Assembly: GCA_017939945.1 (NCBI GenBank) | Contig: JAGAZS010000189.1 | Coordinates: 1-10,966 of the forward strand | Source: Schwartzia sp. (in: firmicutes) | GTDB lineage: Bacteria > Bacillota > Negativicutes > Selenomonadales > Selenomonadaceae | Direction of reading: 5' to 3' | Length of the DNA stretch: 10,966 nucleotides | Shown: one piece after another, positions 1-7,279 of the stretch | Layout of the letters: each line of letters starts with the position of its first letter | Position numbering within the stretch: the stretch's first letter is position 1 | Position numbers and translations under genes: made by a program | Notes under the pieces: model-generated | The model's input: only the letters and a program-made list of their open reading frames with translations | What the model was told of the DNA's origin: nothing | Databases searched by the model: none

Positions 1-327
1 CTGATCGAGAAGCCGGCGAAGGAAGAAGCGCCGTCGCGGTTGGCGGTGCTGGGGCGCTATATCCTCGATCCGGAAATTTTCACGATTCTCGAGAAAACGC
101 AGCCGGGGCGCGGCGGCGAGATCCAGCTGACCGACGCGATTCGCGTACTGGCAGGACAACAGGCGGTCTACGCGTACAATTTCTATGGGCGCCGCTACGA
201 TATCGGCGACAAGGAAGGATTTTTGGAGGCGACGGTGGAGCAGGCGCTGAAGCGTACGGAGCTCCGTGACCGCTTCATGAAATATCTGGTAAAAACGATC
301 GGTCCGCTTTTGCAGGAAAAGAAATAG
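1..327 (+). CDS. galU: UTP-glucose-1-phosphate uridylyltransferase, C-terminal part
   Basis: The frame is open from the first base, so the 5' end of the gene lies outside the window; 108 codons are visible. GalU makes UDP-glucose from UTP and glucose-1-phosphate in the cytoplasm, feeding envelope polysaccharide and lipopolysaccharide synthesis. The visible part carries features typical of the GalU C-terminal half: the LIEKP start of the segment, the GRYIL segment, the GGEIQLTDAI motif, and the Y-x-GRRYDIGDKEGF segment followed by a helical tail. The stop is TAG. The gene lies 18 bases before pgi on the same strand, so the two are probably co-transcribed, which fits both enzymes working around glucose phosphates. 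A related nucleotidyltransferase such as RfbA-type proteins is less likely because of the IQLTDAI motif. Confidence 0.9.
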   Translation: MIEKPAKEEAPSRLAVLGRYILDPEIFTILEKTQPGRGGEIQLTDAIRVLAGQQAVYAYNFYGRRYDIGDKEGFLEATVEQALKRTELRDRFMKYLVKTIGPLLQEKK

Positions 328-345
328 AGGAAAAGAGGGAGAGCT

Positions 346-1806
346 ATGGGCAATCAAATCAAATTGCCGTCGGGCTTCACGTTTGACTTTACGAACCTTT
401 TCGGCGAAGGGAAGGTCACGCAGGCGGAGCTGCCCGACACGGAAGCGGCGCACAAGGCGGTCTGCCACATGCGCGAGACGGGCGAGGTGCGCGGACACCT
501 GTCGAAGGACGGGACGCCGGAGCTGGTGCTTTTCCCGCAGCTTCCCTATGTGAAGGACGGCAACCTCAATTCCCCCGCCGACATCGAAAAGCTGAAGAAG
601 TTCGGCGAGAGCGTCAGGGGGCGCATCGACATTGTCGTTTCCCTCGGTATCGGCGGCTCGTTCCTCGGAAACAAGGTGCTGTTCGACGTGGGCTGCGGCG
701 AATTCTGGAACGCGATGACGCCGGAGGAACGCGGCGGCTGGCCCGAGGTCTATTTCAGCGGCAACAATATCGATGCGCGCCGCACGAAGGATCTTTTGCA
801 GTACCTCGCGCACAAGGCGGAGGTGGCGAAGACCCACAGGAAACGCGCGCTTCGCGTGCTGCTGCTCGTGATTTCGAAATCCGGCGGCACCCTCGACACG
901 ATGTCGAATTTTATGGTAATCTATGACAAATTGTCCAAAACGGCCAATGTGGAGACGGAGGTTGTCGCGGTCACCGATCCGAATGAGGAAAAGCCGACGC
1001 TGTTGAAAAAGCTGGCGACGGAAAAGGGCTGGCCCACCTTCCGCGTGCCGGACGGCGTGGGCGGACGTTTCTCGGTGTTCTCGGACGTCGGGCTTTCATT
1101 GGCGGCCTGCATCGGCTTCGATATCGAATCGTTCCTGAAGGGCGCCCGGGATATGGACGAGGCCTGCAAGACCGACGAGCTGATGAAGAATCCCGCGATG
1201 CTGAACGCGGCGCTGAAATTCGCGGCGGCGAAGGAACACGGCCGCGAGATCGAGGTCATGATGCCCTACGGCGATTATCTGAAATCACTGTCCGAATGGT
1301 ATATCCAGCTTCTCGCCGAGTCCCTCGGAAAAGAGGAAGACCGCGAGGGCAAGAAGGTTTATTACGGGCGCACGCCGCTGGTTGCCGTTGGCACCACCGA
1401 TATGCACGCCCAGACACAGCAGCATCAGGAAGGGCGGCTGAACAAGATCGTGCAGTTCATCCGTGTCGCGGATTGGCCCGAGGACTGCATGATTCCCGAC
1501 GTGTTCCCGGAAGCACAGAAGCTTTCGGATATCGCCGGGGTCACGATGGCGGAGGCTCTGGAAGTCGCCCGCGTCTCGAATGAGGAGGCGCTGGCGTCCA
1601 ACGGGCGGTACAGTGCGTGCTTCATTCTTCCGACGCTGAACGCCTACCATCTCGGCGAATTGATGTATATGCTGGCGCTGTCTATTGCCTATGAGGGCGA
1701 ATTTGCCGACGTCGACGCGTTCAACCAGCCGGGCGTCGAGGCATACAAGCGCATCATGGGGCCGCGCCTTGCGGAAGTGAAAAAAGCGAGGGCGAAGAAG
1801 GCGTGA
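346..1806 (+). CDS. pgi: Glucose-6-phosphate isomerase
   Basis: This cytoplasmic enzyme interconverts glucose-6-phosphate and fructose-6-phosphate in glycolysis and gluconeogenesis. At 486 residues it is of the shorter bacterial type. Two SIS-type sugar isomerase domains can be followed: the GIGGSFLGNK phosphate-binding loop (about 101-110), the SKSGGTLDT signature (177-185), GGRFSVFSDVGLS (239-251), the AESLGKE segment with the likely catalytic Glu325, QQHQEG with His360, and the C-terminal NQPGVEAYK with Lys468. All expected active-site residues are present, so it should be functional. The ATG is preceded by a GAGGGAG ribosome-binding site at about 335-341. The TGA stop overlaps the GTG start of the next gene, so translation of the two may be coupled even though their functions look unrelated. 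Confidence 0.97.
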   Translation: MGNQIKLPSGFTFDFTNLFGEGKVTQAELPDTEAAHKAVCHMRETGEVRGHLSKDGTPELVLFPQLPYVKDGNLNSPADIEKLKKFGESVRGRIDIVVSLGIGGSFLGNKVLFDVGCGEFWNAMTPEERGGWPEVYFSGNNIDARRTKDLLQYLAHKAEVAKTHRKRALRVLLLVISKSGGTLDTMSNFMVIYDKLSKTANVETEVVAVTDPNEEKPTLLKKLATEKGWPTFRVPDGVGGRFSVFSDVGLSLAACIGFDIESFLKGARDMDEACKTDELMKNPAMLNAALKFAAAKEHGREIEVMMPYGDYLKSLSEWYIQLLAESLGKEEDREGKKVYYGRTPLVAVGTTDMHAQTQQHQEGRLNKIVQFIRVADWPEDCMIPDVFPEAQKLSDIAGVTMAEALEVARVSNEEALASNGRYSACFILPTLNAYHLGELMYMLALSIAYEGEFADVDAFNQPGVEAYKRIMGPRLAEVKKARAKKA

Positions 1807-2336
1807 TTCGTCCGACGGCGGCATTTTGCATTGCGGTTTTCGCGGCGGTCGGTCTGGCTCTCGGTACGGGCTACAAATTTTATCCCGCGCAGGGCGACGC
1901 GGCGAAGCTTTCCGTTGTGGAGCAGCCGCATACGGAAGTTACGGATTCCGCAGCTTCTGAAAAGACAGACAAAGATCTGCATGTCGTGCGCGAGCATCCG
2001 ATGCGGGAAGGGCGGCTCGTTTCCCCGTTCCTGCCGGAGCACCCGACGCGGGAGCAGGCAAGAGCGGCAAAAACGGCTCCGGCGCAAAAGCCGGAACCGA
2101 AGGAAACGCGGCAAGCAGCGTCCCCGGCAAGGGAACCGGAAATCCGTCTCGTCGGCGTCGTTTCTTCCGAAGCCGGTGGGCGGGCTATCCTGTCCGTCGG
2201 CAATCGTCAGGTTTCGCTGGCGCCCGGCGAGGAAAAGGACGGCGTGACGCTGGTTTCCCTGACGGAAAAAACGGCGACGGTTTTGACGCCGACGGGGGAG
2301 CGCGAGCTTTCGTTGTCGGCGGGCAACATAAAATAA
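1803..2336 (+). CDS. Small membrane-anchored protein with PilP/GspC-like C-terminus
   Basis: This 177-residue protein has no name I can assign with certainty. Residues about 5-23 form one hydrophobic segment without a clear cleavage site, so an inner-membrane anchor is likely. Residues about 30-110 are charged and Pro/Ala-rich, resembling a flexible periplasmic linker. The last 65 residues (from EIRLVGVVSS) look like a small beta domain of the PilP/GspC homology-region type, with the pattern of a G-V-V strand, a conserved-looking GRAILSVG turn and V-L-T-P-T-G. Those domains connect the inner-membrane machinery to the secretin, and a secretin gene follows 27 bases later, which supports the reading. 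The start is GTG at 1803, overlapping the pgi stop; GAGGG at 1788-1792 is the likely ribosome-binding site. No other early start exists in the frame. The family assignment is inference. Confidence 0.75.
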   Translation: MIRPTAAFCIAVFAAVGLALGTGYKFYPAQGDAAKLSVVEQPHTEVTDSAASEKTDKDLHVVREHPMREGRLVSPFLPEHPTREQARAAKTAPAQKPEPKETRQAASPAREPEIRLVGVVSSEAGGRAILSVGNRQVSLAPGEEKDGVTLVSLTEKTATVLTPTGERELSLSAGNIK

Positions 2337-2363
2337 AATACGAGTATCAGTTGGAGGTGGGAT

Positions 2364-3833
2364 ATGGACGAGCAACAGCCCGACGGGCTTGCGGGATTTT
2401 TCCGTTTTTTTGCGCGTCTTGCGGCGTTGGCGTATCTGTGCTTTGCCGTGCTCGTGCTATTGCCGCTCCGTCCCGCTTATGCCAGACCCGTGACGCTTCA
2501 TGCCGTGGACGCGGACGTCCGCGCCGTGCTGGCGTCGGTGGCCGAGCTTGGGGGCGTCGGCCTTGTGCTCGACGACTCGGTGCAGGGCACGATCACGATT
2601 CACCTTGACGAGGTGGAGCCGGAGGAAGCTTTTGCGATGATCGCGGCGGCGGACGACCTTTCCCTCGGGGAGACGGGCGGCGTGGCGATTATCACGGCGT
2701 CGCGGACGGGCGTGCAGGGACTTTACCGTCCCTATGTGTTCCCGGTTCGCTACGCTGATCTCGACACTGTCGCTCATGCGGTGGCGCTTTCCCTGATGCC
2801 TTATGACAACGACAGCGGCAACGACCGCGCAAGGCGCGTTCGGGAAACCGACAGGACGCGGCTGGAAACGGAGAACGGTTCGGAGATACGTACCGTCACC
2901 CGGGAAAGCCGGGGAAGCGGGCGGGATGACGATTCACGCATTCTCGCCGATCCGGCGACAGGGAGCATCGTGCTTTACGGCACGGCGTCGGAGGCGAAGG
3001 CGGCGGAGAAGCTGATCGCGGCGCTTGACAGGCCGCAGCCGCAGGTTTCGTTGGAAGCAAAGGTTATCGCCATCGACAAGAACGCGGCCAAGGAACTCGG
3101 CGTCGAGTGGGAATGGTCGCGGGTGCCGCAATATCCCGATTATACAACCGAGTACGAAACGCGCCGTCGGACCGTGCAGAATCCCGACGGGTCCTATACG
3201 ACGGTGACCGAGGATGTGCCCCATGAGACGGTACGCCGTCATTGGGACGGCAGCGGAAGCTCGATTCCGGGCATTATCCGGTTCGGCCGGGGCCCGGGAG
3301 GATATCCCTTCGAGTTTTACTACGGCGCGAAAATCAATGCGCTGATTACCGACGGCAAGGCGAATCTGCTTGCGCGTCCGAACATCACGACGCTGCAGGG
3401 ACGCGAGGCCGTCATCAATATCGGCGGCGAAGTGCCGGTACAGACCGTTTCGGTCACGAATTCGACCACGACGACTTCGGTGACGTATCGCGAAGCGGGC
3501 ATTATTCTTCGTTGCACGCCGCGGGTCGGCGTGGATGGCGACATCACGGCGAAGGTGCATACGGAGGTCAGCTCGCCGCTCTATGTGCCCGATCTTGCGG
3601 CTTACCGATTCAACAAACGTTCCGCAGACACGGAGGTGCGCCTTCGGGACGGCGAGACGATGGTAATCGGCGGGCTGATCGGAAGCGAGGAGTCCAAGAC
3701 GTTGTCGAAAATTCCGTTCTTGGGAGACCTTCCCATTCTCGGCGTGTTTTTCCGGAATGTGCGGACGAGCAAGACGGATTCCGAGGTCATGATTTTCCTG
3801 ACGGCGAAAATTGTGGAAGATACAAATAATTGA
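2364..3833 (+). CDS. Secretin (GspD/PilQ-type outer-membrane channel protein)
   Basis: Secretins form a multimeric gated channel in the outer membrane for type II secretion or type IV pili. The 489 residues read as follows: a long signal sequence with a hydrophobic core at about 19-34 and likely cleavage after AYA (40); an STN/N0-type domain at about 43-112; an N1-type domain at about 122-221 interrupted by a charged, low-complexity stretch (148-190); and the secretin domain at about 225-485. The latter includes IGGEVPVQ (353-360), the REAGIILRCTPRV segment, and the diagnostic VIGGLIGSEESKTLSKIPFLGDLPILGVFFR region (434-464) ending in a VMIFLTAKIV strand. GGAGGTGG at about 2352-2359 is a strong ribosome-binding site and fixes the ATG. 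The protein is short for a secretin, with only about two N-domains and no obvious pilotin-binding tail. PilQ, GspD and competence secretins cannot be told apart here. A secretin implies a diderm cell. Confidence 0.93.
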   Translation: MDEQQPDGLAGFFRFFARLAALAYLCFAVLVLLPLRPAYARPVTLHAVDADVRAVLASVAELGGVGLVLDDSVQGTITIHLDEVEPEEAFAMIAAADDLSLGETGGVAIITASRTGVQGLYRPYVFPVRYADLDTVAHAVALSLMPYDNDSGNDRARRVRETDRTRLETENGSEIRTVTRESRGSGRDDDSRILADPATGSIVLYGTASEAKAAEKLIAALDRPQPQVSLEAKVIAIDKNAAKELGVEWEWSRVPQYPDYTTEYETRRRTVQNPDGSYTTVTEDVPHETVRRHWDGSGSSIPGIIRFGRGPGGYPFEFYYGAKINALITDGKANLLARPNITTLQGREAVINIGGEVPVQTVSVTNSTTTTSVTYREAGIILRCTPRVGVDGDITAKVHTEVSSPLYVPDLAAYRFNKRSADTEVRLRDGETMVIGGLIGSEESKTLSKIPFLGDLPILGVFFRNVRTSKTDSEVMIFLTAKIVEDTNN

Positions 3834-3850
3834 AAGAAGAGGTGTAGGCA

Positions 3851-4522
3851 ATGGCAATCAAAATCCTGATTGCGGACGATCACGCGCTTTTGCGCCAAGG
3901 CATCAAACGGGTGCTGAACTTCGAGGACGACCTGGAGGTTGTCGGCGAGGCTTCGGAAGGGCAAGAGGCGCTGTCCCGGACGCTGGTGCTCCAGCCGGAC
4001 ATCCTGCTGATCGATTTGAACATGCCGGGACTGAACGGCATCGAGGTGACGAAGCAGCTTGTCGCGGCGCGGGTCAAGACGCGCATCATCGCGCTGACCG
4101 TGCATGACAGCGACCGTTACGTTCTGGAGATGCTGCGGAACGGCGCGCTCGGCTACATATTGAAGGACGTGGAGCCGACCATGCTGATCAAGGCGGTCCA
4201 TGTGGTCGCGGGCGGCGGCACGTTCGTCTATCCGAAGCTGGCCGAGCGGATTTTCGGCGGCTTGTCCGAGGGCGCGGATGTCAAGGCGAAAGCGAAGGAA
4301 ATGTGGCGCGACGGCAGGGGCGACCGCCTCACGGCGCGGGAAATGGACGTATTGGCCTGCATCGCCAAAGGCTTCTCGAATCAGGACATCGCCAAGGCGC
4401 TGTTTGTCAGCGAAAAGACGGTCAAGAATCATTTGACGAACATTTTCCGGAAGCTGAACGTCAACGACCGCACGCAGGCGTTGATTTATGTCTTGAAGAA
4501 CAAGATTGTTTCGTTGGATTGA
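3851..4522 (+). CDS. NarL/LuxR-family response regulator
   Basis: This is a 223-residue two-component transcription factor. The receiver domain spans about 3-120, with the acidic pair Asp9/Asp10, the phospho-acceptor Asp55 in LLIDLNMPG, Thr83 and Lys105, all in the expected places. A linker of about 35 residues (with a KAKAKE stretch) leads to a LuxR-type helix-turn-helix at about 157-216, with LTAREMDVL, FSNQDIAKALFVSEKTVKNH and IFRKL as the characteristic pieces. The protein should bind DNA when phosphorylated. It starts 17 bases after the secretin stop, with AAGAGGTG just upstream, so it is probably on the same transcript. No histidine kinase is in the window, making it a locally orphan regulator. 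Its targets cannot be read from sequence; the secretin block and the operon downstream are only candidates by position. DegU-like is the nearest description. Confidence 0.93.
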   Translation: MAIKILIADDHALLRQGIKRVLNFEDDLEVVGEASEGQEALSRTLVLQPDILLIDLNMPGLNGIEVTKQLVAARVKTRIIALTVHDSDRYVLEMLRNGALGYILKDVEPTMLIKAVHVVAGGGTFVYPKLAERIFGGLSEGADVKAKAKEMWRDGRGDRLTAREMDVLACIAKGFSNQDIAKALFVSEKTVKNHLTNIFRKLNVNDRTQALIYVLKNKIVSLD

Positions 4523-4532
4523 TGCCTTGTGA

Positions 4533-4561
4533 TTGACAATTCCTGCGGTTCGGTATAGGAT
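4533..4561 (+). promoter_or_regulatory. Sigma70-like promoter of the tetrapyrrole operon
   Basis: A perfect TTGACA (-35) at 4533-4538 is separated by 17 bases from TAGGAT (-10, four of six consensus bases) at 4556-4561. It lies in the only sizeable gap of the main gene block (4523-4630), after the response regulator and about 70 bases before the first tetrapyrrole gene. It would leave a leader of about 60 bases. I saw no terminator hairpin in this gap, so read-through from upstream is possible. The start site is not proven. Confidence 0.6.
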
Positions 4562-4630
4562 TATTTGTGAGCAATAGGCGAGAATGTTCAGGATTTGATA
4601 ATGTTTTCGCATCGGGAGGAGCATATATAG

Positions 4631-5338
4631 ATGAAAGGCACGTTTTACGGGATCGGCGTCGGGCCGGGCGACCCCGAGCTCTTGACGATGAAAGCGGTCA
4701 AGGCGATTGAGAAAGTGGATATTATCATTGCCCCGAAGACGGAGAAAAAGGAAGGCAGCGTTGCCCTCGATATTGCGCGTCCGTATTTGAAAGAGAATGT
4801 GCGCATCGTCTATCAGGTGTTCCCGATGGTCAAAGGCTTCGCGGGAGACGACGCCGCCTGGCAGAAGAACAAGGAGGAAATCCTCGGTTTTCTCGCGGAG
4901 GGGAAAAACGTGGCGTTCCTGACGCTGGGCGACGCGATGTTTTTCAGCACTTATATTTATGTGTTCCGCCTTTTGGAAAAGGAGGACATAAAAATCGAGA
5001 CGATTCCCGGAATCCCGGCGTTTGTCGCGATGGGCAGCCATCTCGGCTGGCCGATTGTCGAGGGCGACGACGTCTTGTCGGTGATACCGGCGACGGCGGA
5101 CGCGGCGAAAATCGAGAAAGTGCTTGCGGTTTCTGACAATGTCGTCTTGATGAAGGTTTACAGGAATTTCCCGGAAGTGGCGTCGCTTCTGGAGAAAAAC
5201 GCCATGCTCGATCATGCCGTGATGGTCAGCCGTTGCGGCCTTCCGGACGAGGAGCGCATTGACGATATTCGTGCGCGGAAGGACAGTCCGGTGAATTATC
5301 TTTCGACCATTCTTGCGCGGAGGTCACCAGAAAAATGA
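4631..5338 (+). CDS. cbiL: Precorrin-2/cobalt-factor II C20-methyltransferase
   Basis: The enzyme uses S-adenosylmethionine to methylate C20 of precorrin-2 or cobalt-factor II, an early committed step to the corrin ring of cobalamin, in the cytoplasm. The 235 residues match the family length. The SAM-binding tetrapyrrole methylase fold is shown by GVGPGDPELLT (9-19), LTLGDAMFFSTYIY (97-110) and the PGIPAF loop (126-131). The LTLGD-x-MF-x-STY form distinguishes CbiL/CobI from the CobA and CbiF relatives; an Ala replaces the more usual Pro after the Asp. GGGAGGA at 4614-4620 precedes the ATG. The stop overlaps the next start as ATGA. The cobalt-requiring anaerobic form (CbiL) is more likely than CobI given an anaerobic Firmicute, but sequence alone does not settle this. 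No other cobalamin gene is in the window. Confidence 0.87.
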   Translation: MKGTFYGIGVGPGDPELLTMKAVKAIEKVDIIIAPKTEKKEGSVALDIARPYLKENVRIVYQVFPMVKGFAGDDAAWQKNKEEILGFLAEGKNVAFLTLGDAMFFSTYIYVFRLLEKEDIKIETIPGIPAFVAMGSHLGWPIVEGDDVLSVIPATADAAKIEKVLAVSDNVVLMKVYRNFPEVASLLEKNAMLDHAVMVSRCGLPDEERIDDIRARKDSPVNYLSTILARRSPEK

Positions 5339-5988
5339 AAGACAGGACTTCATATCCGGCGCTGCTTTGGATGACGGGAAAGCGCGTCTGTATTGTCGGC
5401 GGCGGGCAAGTCGCGCTGCATCGTGCGGAAGCGATGCTGGAGGCAGGGGCGCTGATACGCGTCGTCGCTCCGGAAGCGATTGACGGCATCGTGGATCTTG
5501 TGGCGGCAGGCCGCATCAAATGGTACAAGGAGCCTTTCACCGCGTCCATGATTCAGGGGGCGTCTTTTGTCGTTTGCGCGACGGACGATCCCGACGTGAA
5601 CCGTCGGGCGGCATGGGCCGCGAAATCGATGGGCGCGATGGTCAATATGGCGGCGCCGCCTTTGGAATTGAGCGATTTTACCGTGCCCGCCAGCGTGCGG
5701 CGCGGTGATTTGCTGTTTACCGTGTCGACGGGCGGCGCGTGCCCGGAACTGTCGCGCCAGCTGCGGAACGATCTGGAATCGTTGGGCGACATTTACGCGC
5801 CTTGGTTGGAGCGGCTCGTGCCGATTCGGGAGGAAATCAAGGATTGCTTTGCGTCCGCCGAGGAACGGCGCGATTTTTGGCGCAAGGCGCTGTCGACGGA
5901 CGTCATGGCGCTGGTGCGCGAAGGAAAGTTAGATCAAGCAGAGGAACTGGTAAGAAATGCAGTTGATTGCAGTAGGGCTGAATCATAA
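5335..5988 (+). CDS. sirC: Precorrin-2 dehydrogenase (siroheme synthase N-terminal type)
   Basis: The expected role is NAD-dependent oxidation of precorrin-2 to sirohydrochlorin, on the way to siroheme, haem by the siroheme route, or cobalamin. The 217 residues correspond to the CysG/Met8/SirC N-terminal module alone, with no methyltransferase domain, which is supplied by cobA-hemD downstream. A Rossmann fold is marked by VGGGQVALHRAE (21-32) and ATDDPDVN (82-89); the STGGACPELSRQLR segment (131-144) matches the family dimerisation/active-site region. The C-terminal helices follow. At the place where CysG has its catalytic Asp104 (NVVDAP), this protein reads NMAAPP (104-109), so the aspartate appears replaced by Ala107. 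Chelatase activity in particular is therefore doubtful. The gene shares ATGA with cbiL and overlaps hemA by 32 bases. Confidence 0.88.
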   Translation: MKDRTSYPALLWMTGKRVCIVGGGQVALHRAEAMLEAGALIRVVAPEAIDGIVDLVAAGRIKWYKEPFTASMIQGASFVVCATDDPDVNRRAAWAAKSMGAMVNMAAPPLELSDFTVPASVRRGDLLFTVSTGGACPELSRQLRNDLESLGDIYAPWLERLVPIREEIKDCFASAEERRDFWRKALSTDVMALVREGKLDQAEELVRNAVDCSRAES

Positions 5989-7279
5989 AACAGCGCCCGT
6001 GGAAATTCGCGAGCGCTTTTCCATACCAAAGGAGCGGGTGCGCGGCGGGCTGATTACGCTGGCGGGCTATGAGACGGTGAACGAGGCGGTGGTGCTTTCC
6101 ACCTGCAACCGCAGCGAGATTTATGCGGTGGCGGAAAATGCCAAGACCGGCGTGGAGGCGCTGAAGGACTTTTGGGCGGAGCTTACGGGCATCGACGAAA
6201 GCATGGAGGAGTACCTTTATTGCTTTGTCCACGAGGACGCTATCCGCCATCTGTTCCGCGTCGCGTCAAGCCTCGATTCGCTTGTCATCGGCGAGGGGCA
6301 GATCTTGAGCCAAGTCAAGGACGCCTACGCGATGGCGCATGACGCCGGGACGACCTCGACGGTGCTGAATACGCTTTTCCATCGTGCCATTGCCACCGGG
6401 AAACGCGTGCGCACCGAGACGCGGATTGCGTTCAGCGCGGTTTCGGTCAGCTACGCGGCGGTGGAACTGGCGCGGGAGATTTTCGGCGGCAATCTGGAGT
6501 CGACCAGCGCGTTGATTTACGGCGCGGGCCGCATGGCGGAGCTGACCATCGAGAACCTTTTGGGGCGCGGCGTGAAAAAGATTTATATCGCGAACCATCA
6601 TCGGGAGAAAGCGGAGGAGCTCGCCGCGCAATTCGGCGGGCAGGCCGTGGACTTCGATATGGCGCTGGAGCAGGCCGAGGAAATCGGCATCGTCGTGACT
6701 TCGACGGGTGCGCCGCATTACGTCGTGCATCCGAAAGAGGCGCGTCGCGCGATGAAGAAACGGGAAGGACGCCCGCTTCTGTTTTTCGATATCGCGGTGC
6801 CGAGAGACGTAGACCCCGACGTGGGAGAAATCGACGGCGTCACGGTTTACAATATCGACGATCTGGAAGAAGTCGTGGACGAGCATCGCGAGGAGCGCCA
6901 GAAAGAGGCGCATCAGGCGGAGGCCATTGTCGAGGAGGAAGTCGTCTCGATTCTTGACAAGTTCCAATATCTGTCGTTCCAGCCGCTGATGGCGCGGCTT
7001 TCCCAGCGCGCGGACAAGATCCGTCGGCGGGAGATGCGCCGCGCGATGAGCAAGCTGCCCGCGCTGGACGAGACGGAGCAAAAAGTGGTAGACCAAATGA
7101 CCAAGATGATCGTCAGGAAGCTGCTTCGGTTCCCGATGATGACCATCAGCGCGGCGGCGGGCACGGAGCGCGAGGCTTTTTATGTGGACGCGATGAAGCG
7201 TCTTTTCAAGCTGGATTATTTAGGAGAGGCGGAAACACTCGGTGAAGAATCAGATCGTCATCGGTACGCGGGGGAGTAA
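5957..7279 (+). CDS. hemA: Glutamyl-tRNA reductase
   Basis: HemA reduces glutamyl-tRNA(Glu) to glutamate-1-semialdehyde with NADPH, the first committed step of the C5 route to tetrapyrroles. The 440 residues fit the family. The catalytic domain holds the nucleophile Cys50 in VVLSTCNRSEIYAV, His98 in IRHLFRVASSLDSL, and GEGQILSQVKDAY (112-124). The NADPH domain starts around 185 with GAGRMAE (189-195). A helical dimerisation domain occupies about 310-420. The ATG at 5957 gives the canonical N-terminus (MQLIAVGLNHKTAPVE) even though it lies inside the end of the sirC-like gene; AGGA at about 5942-5945 is a rather distant ribosome-binding site, so coupling to the upstream gene is likely. The 3' end overlaps hemC by 38 bases. 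hemL, the enzyme for the next step, is not nearby. Confidence 0.97.
   Translation: MQLIAVGLNHKTAPVEIRERFSIPKERVRGGLITLAGYETVNEAVVLSTCNRSEIYAVAENAKTGVEALKDFWAELTGIDESMEEYLYCFVHEDAIRHLFRVASSLDSLVIGEGQILSQVKDAYAMAHDAGTTSTVLNTLFHRAIATGKRVRTETRIAFSAVSVSYAAVELAREIFGGNLESTSALIYGAGRMAELTIENLLGRGVKKIYIANHHREKAEELAAQFGGQAVDFDMALEQAEEIGIVVTSTGAPHYVVHPKEARRAMKKREGRPLLFFDIAVPRDVDPDVGEIDGVTVYNIDDLEEVVDEHREERQKEAHQAEAIVEEEVVSILDKFQYLSFQPLMARLSQRADKIRRREMRRAMSKLPALDETEQKVVDQMTKMIVRKLLRFPMMTISAAAGTEREAFYVDAMKRLFKLDYLGEAETLGEESDRHRYAGE

Noticed and set aside
1..327. galU as a truncated pseudogene
   Set aside because: The missing 5' part is explained by the window edge; the visible frame is uninterrupted and conserved.
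4523..4630. Possible cobalamin riboswitch or terminator between the response regulator and cbiL genes
   Set aside because: The gap is only 108 bases, no B12-box-like element or stable hairpin with a T run is visible; only the promoter is supported.
3602..5215. Minus-strand open frame of 537 codons opposite the secretin, response regulator and cbiL genes
   Set aside because: It spans three well-supported genes on the other strand; the composition is rich in Arg, His and Leu, typical of an antisense shadow in GC-rich DNA, and no domain motif is seen.
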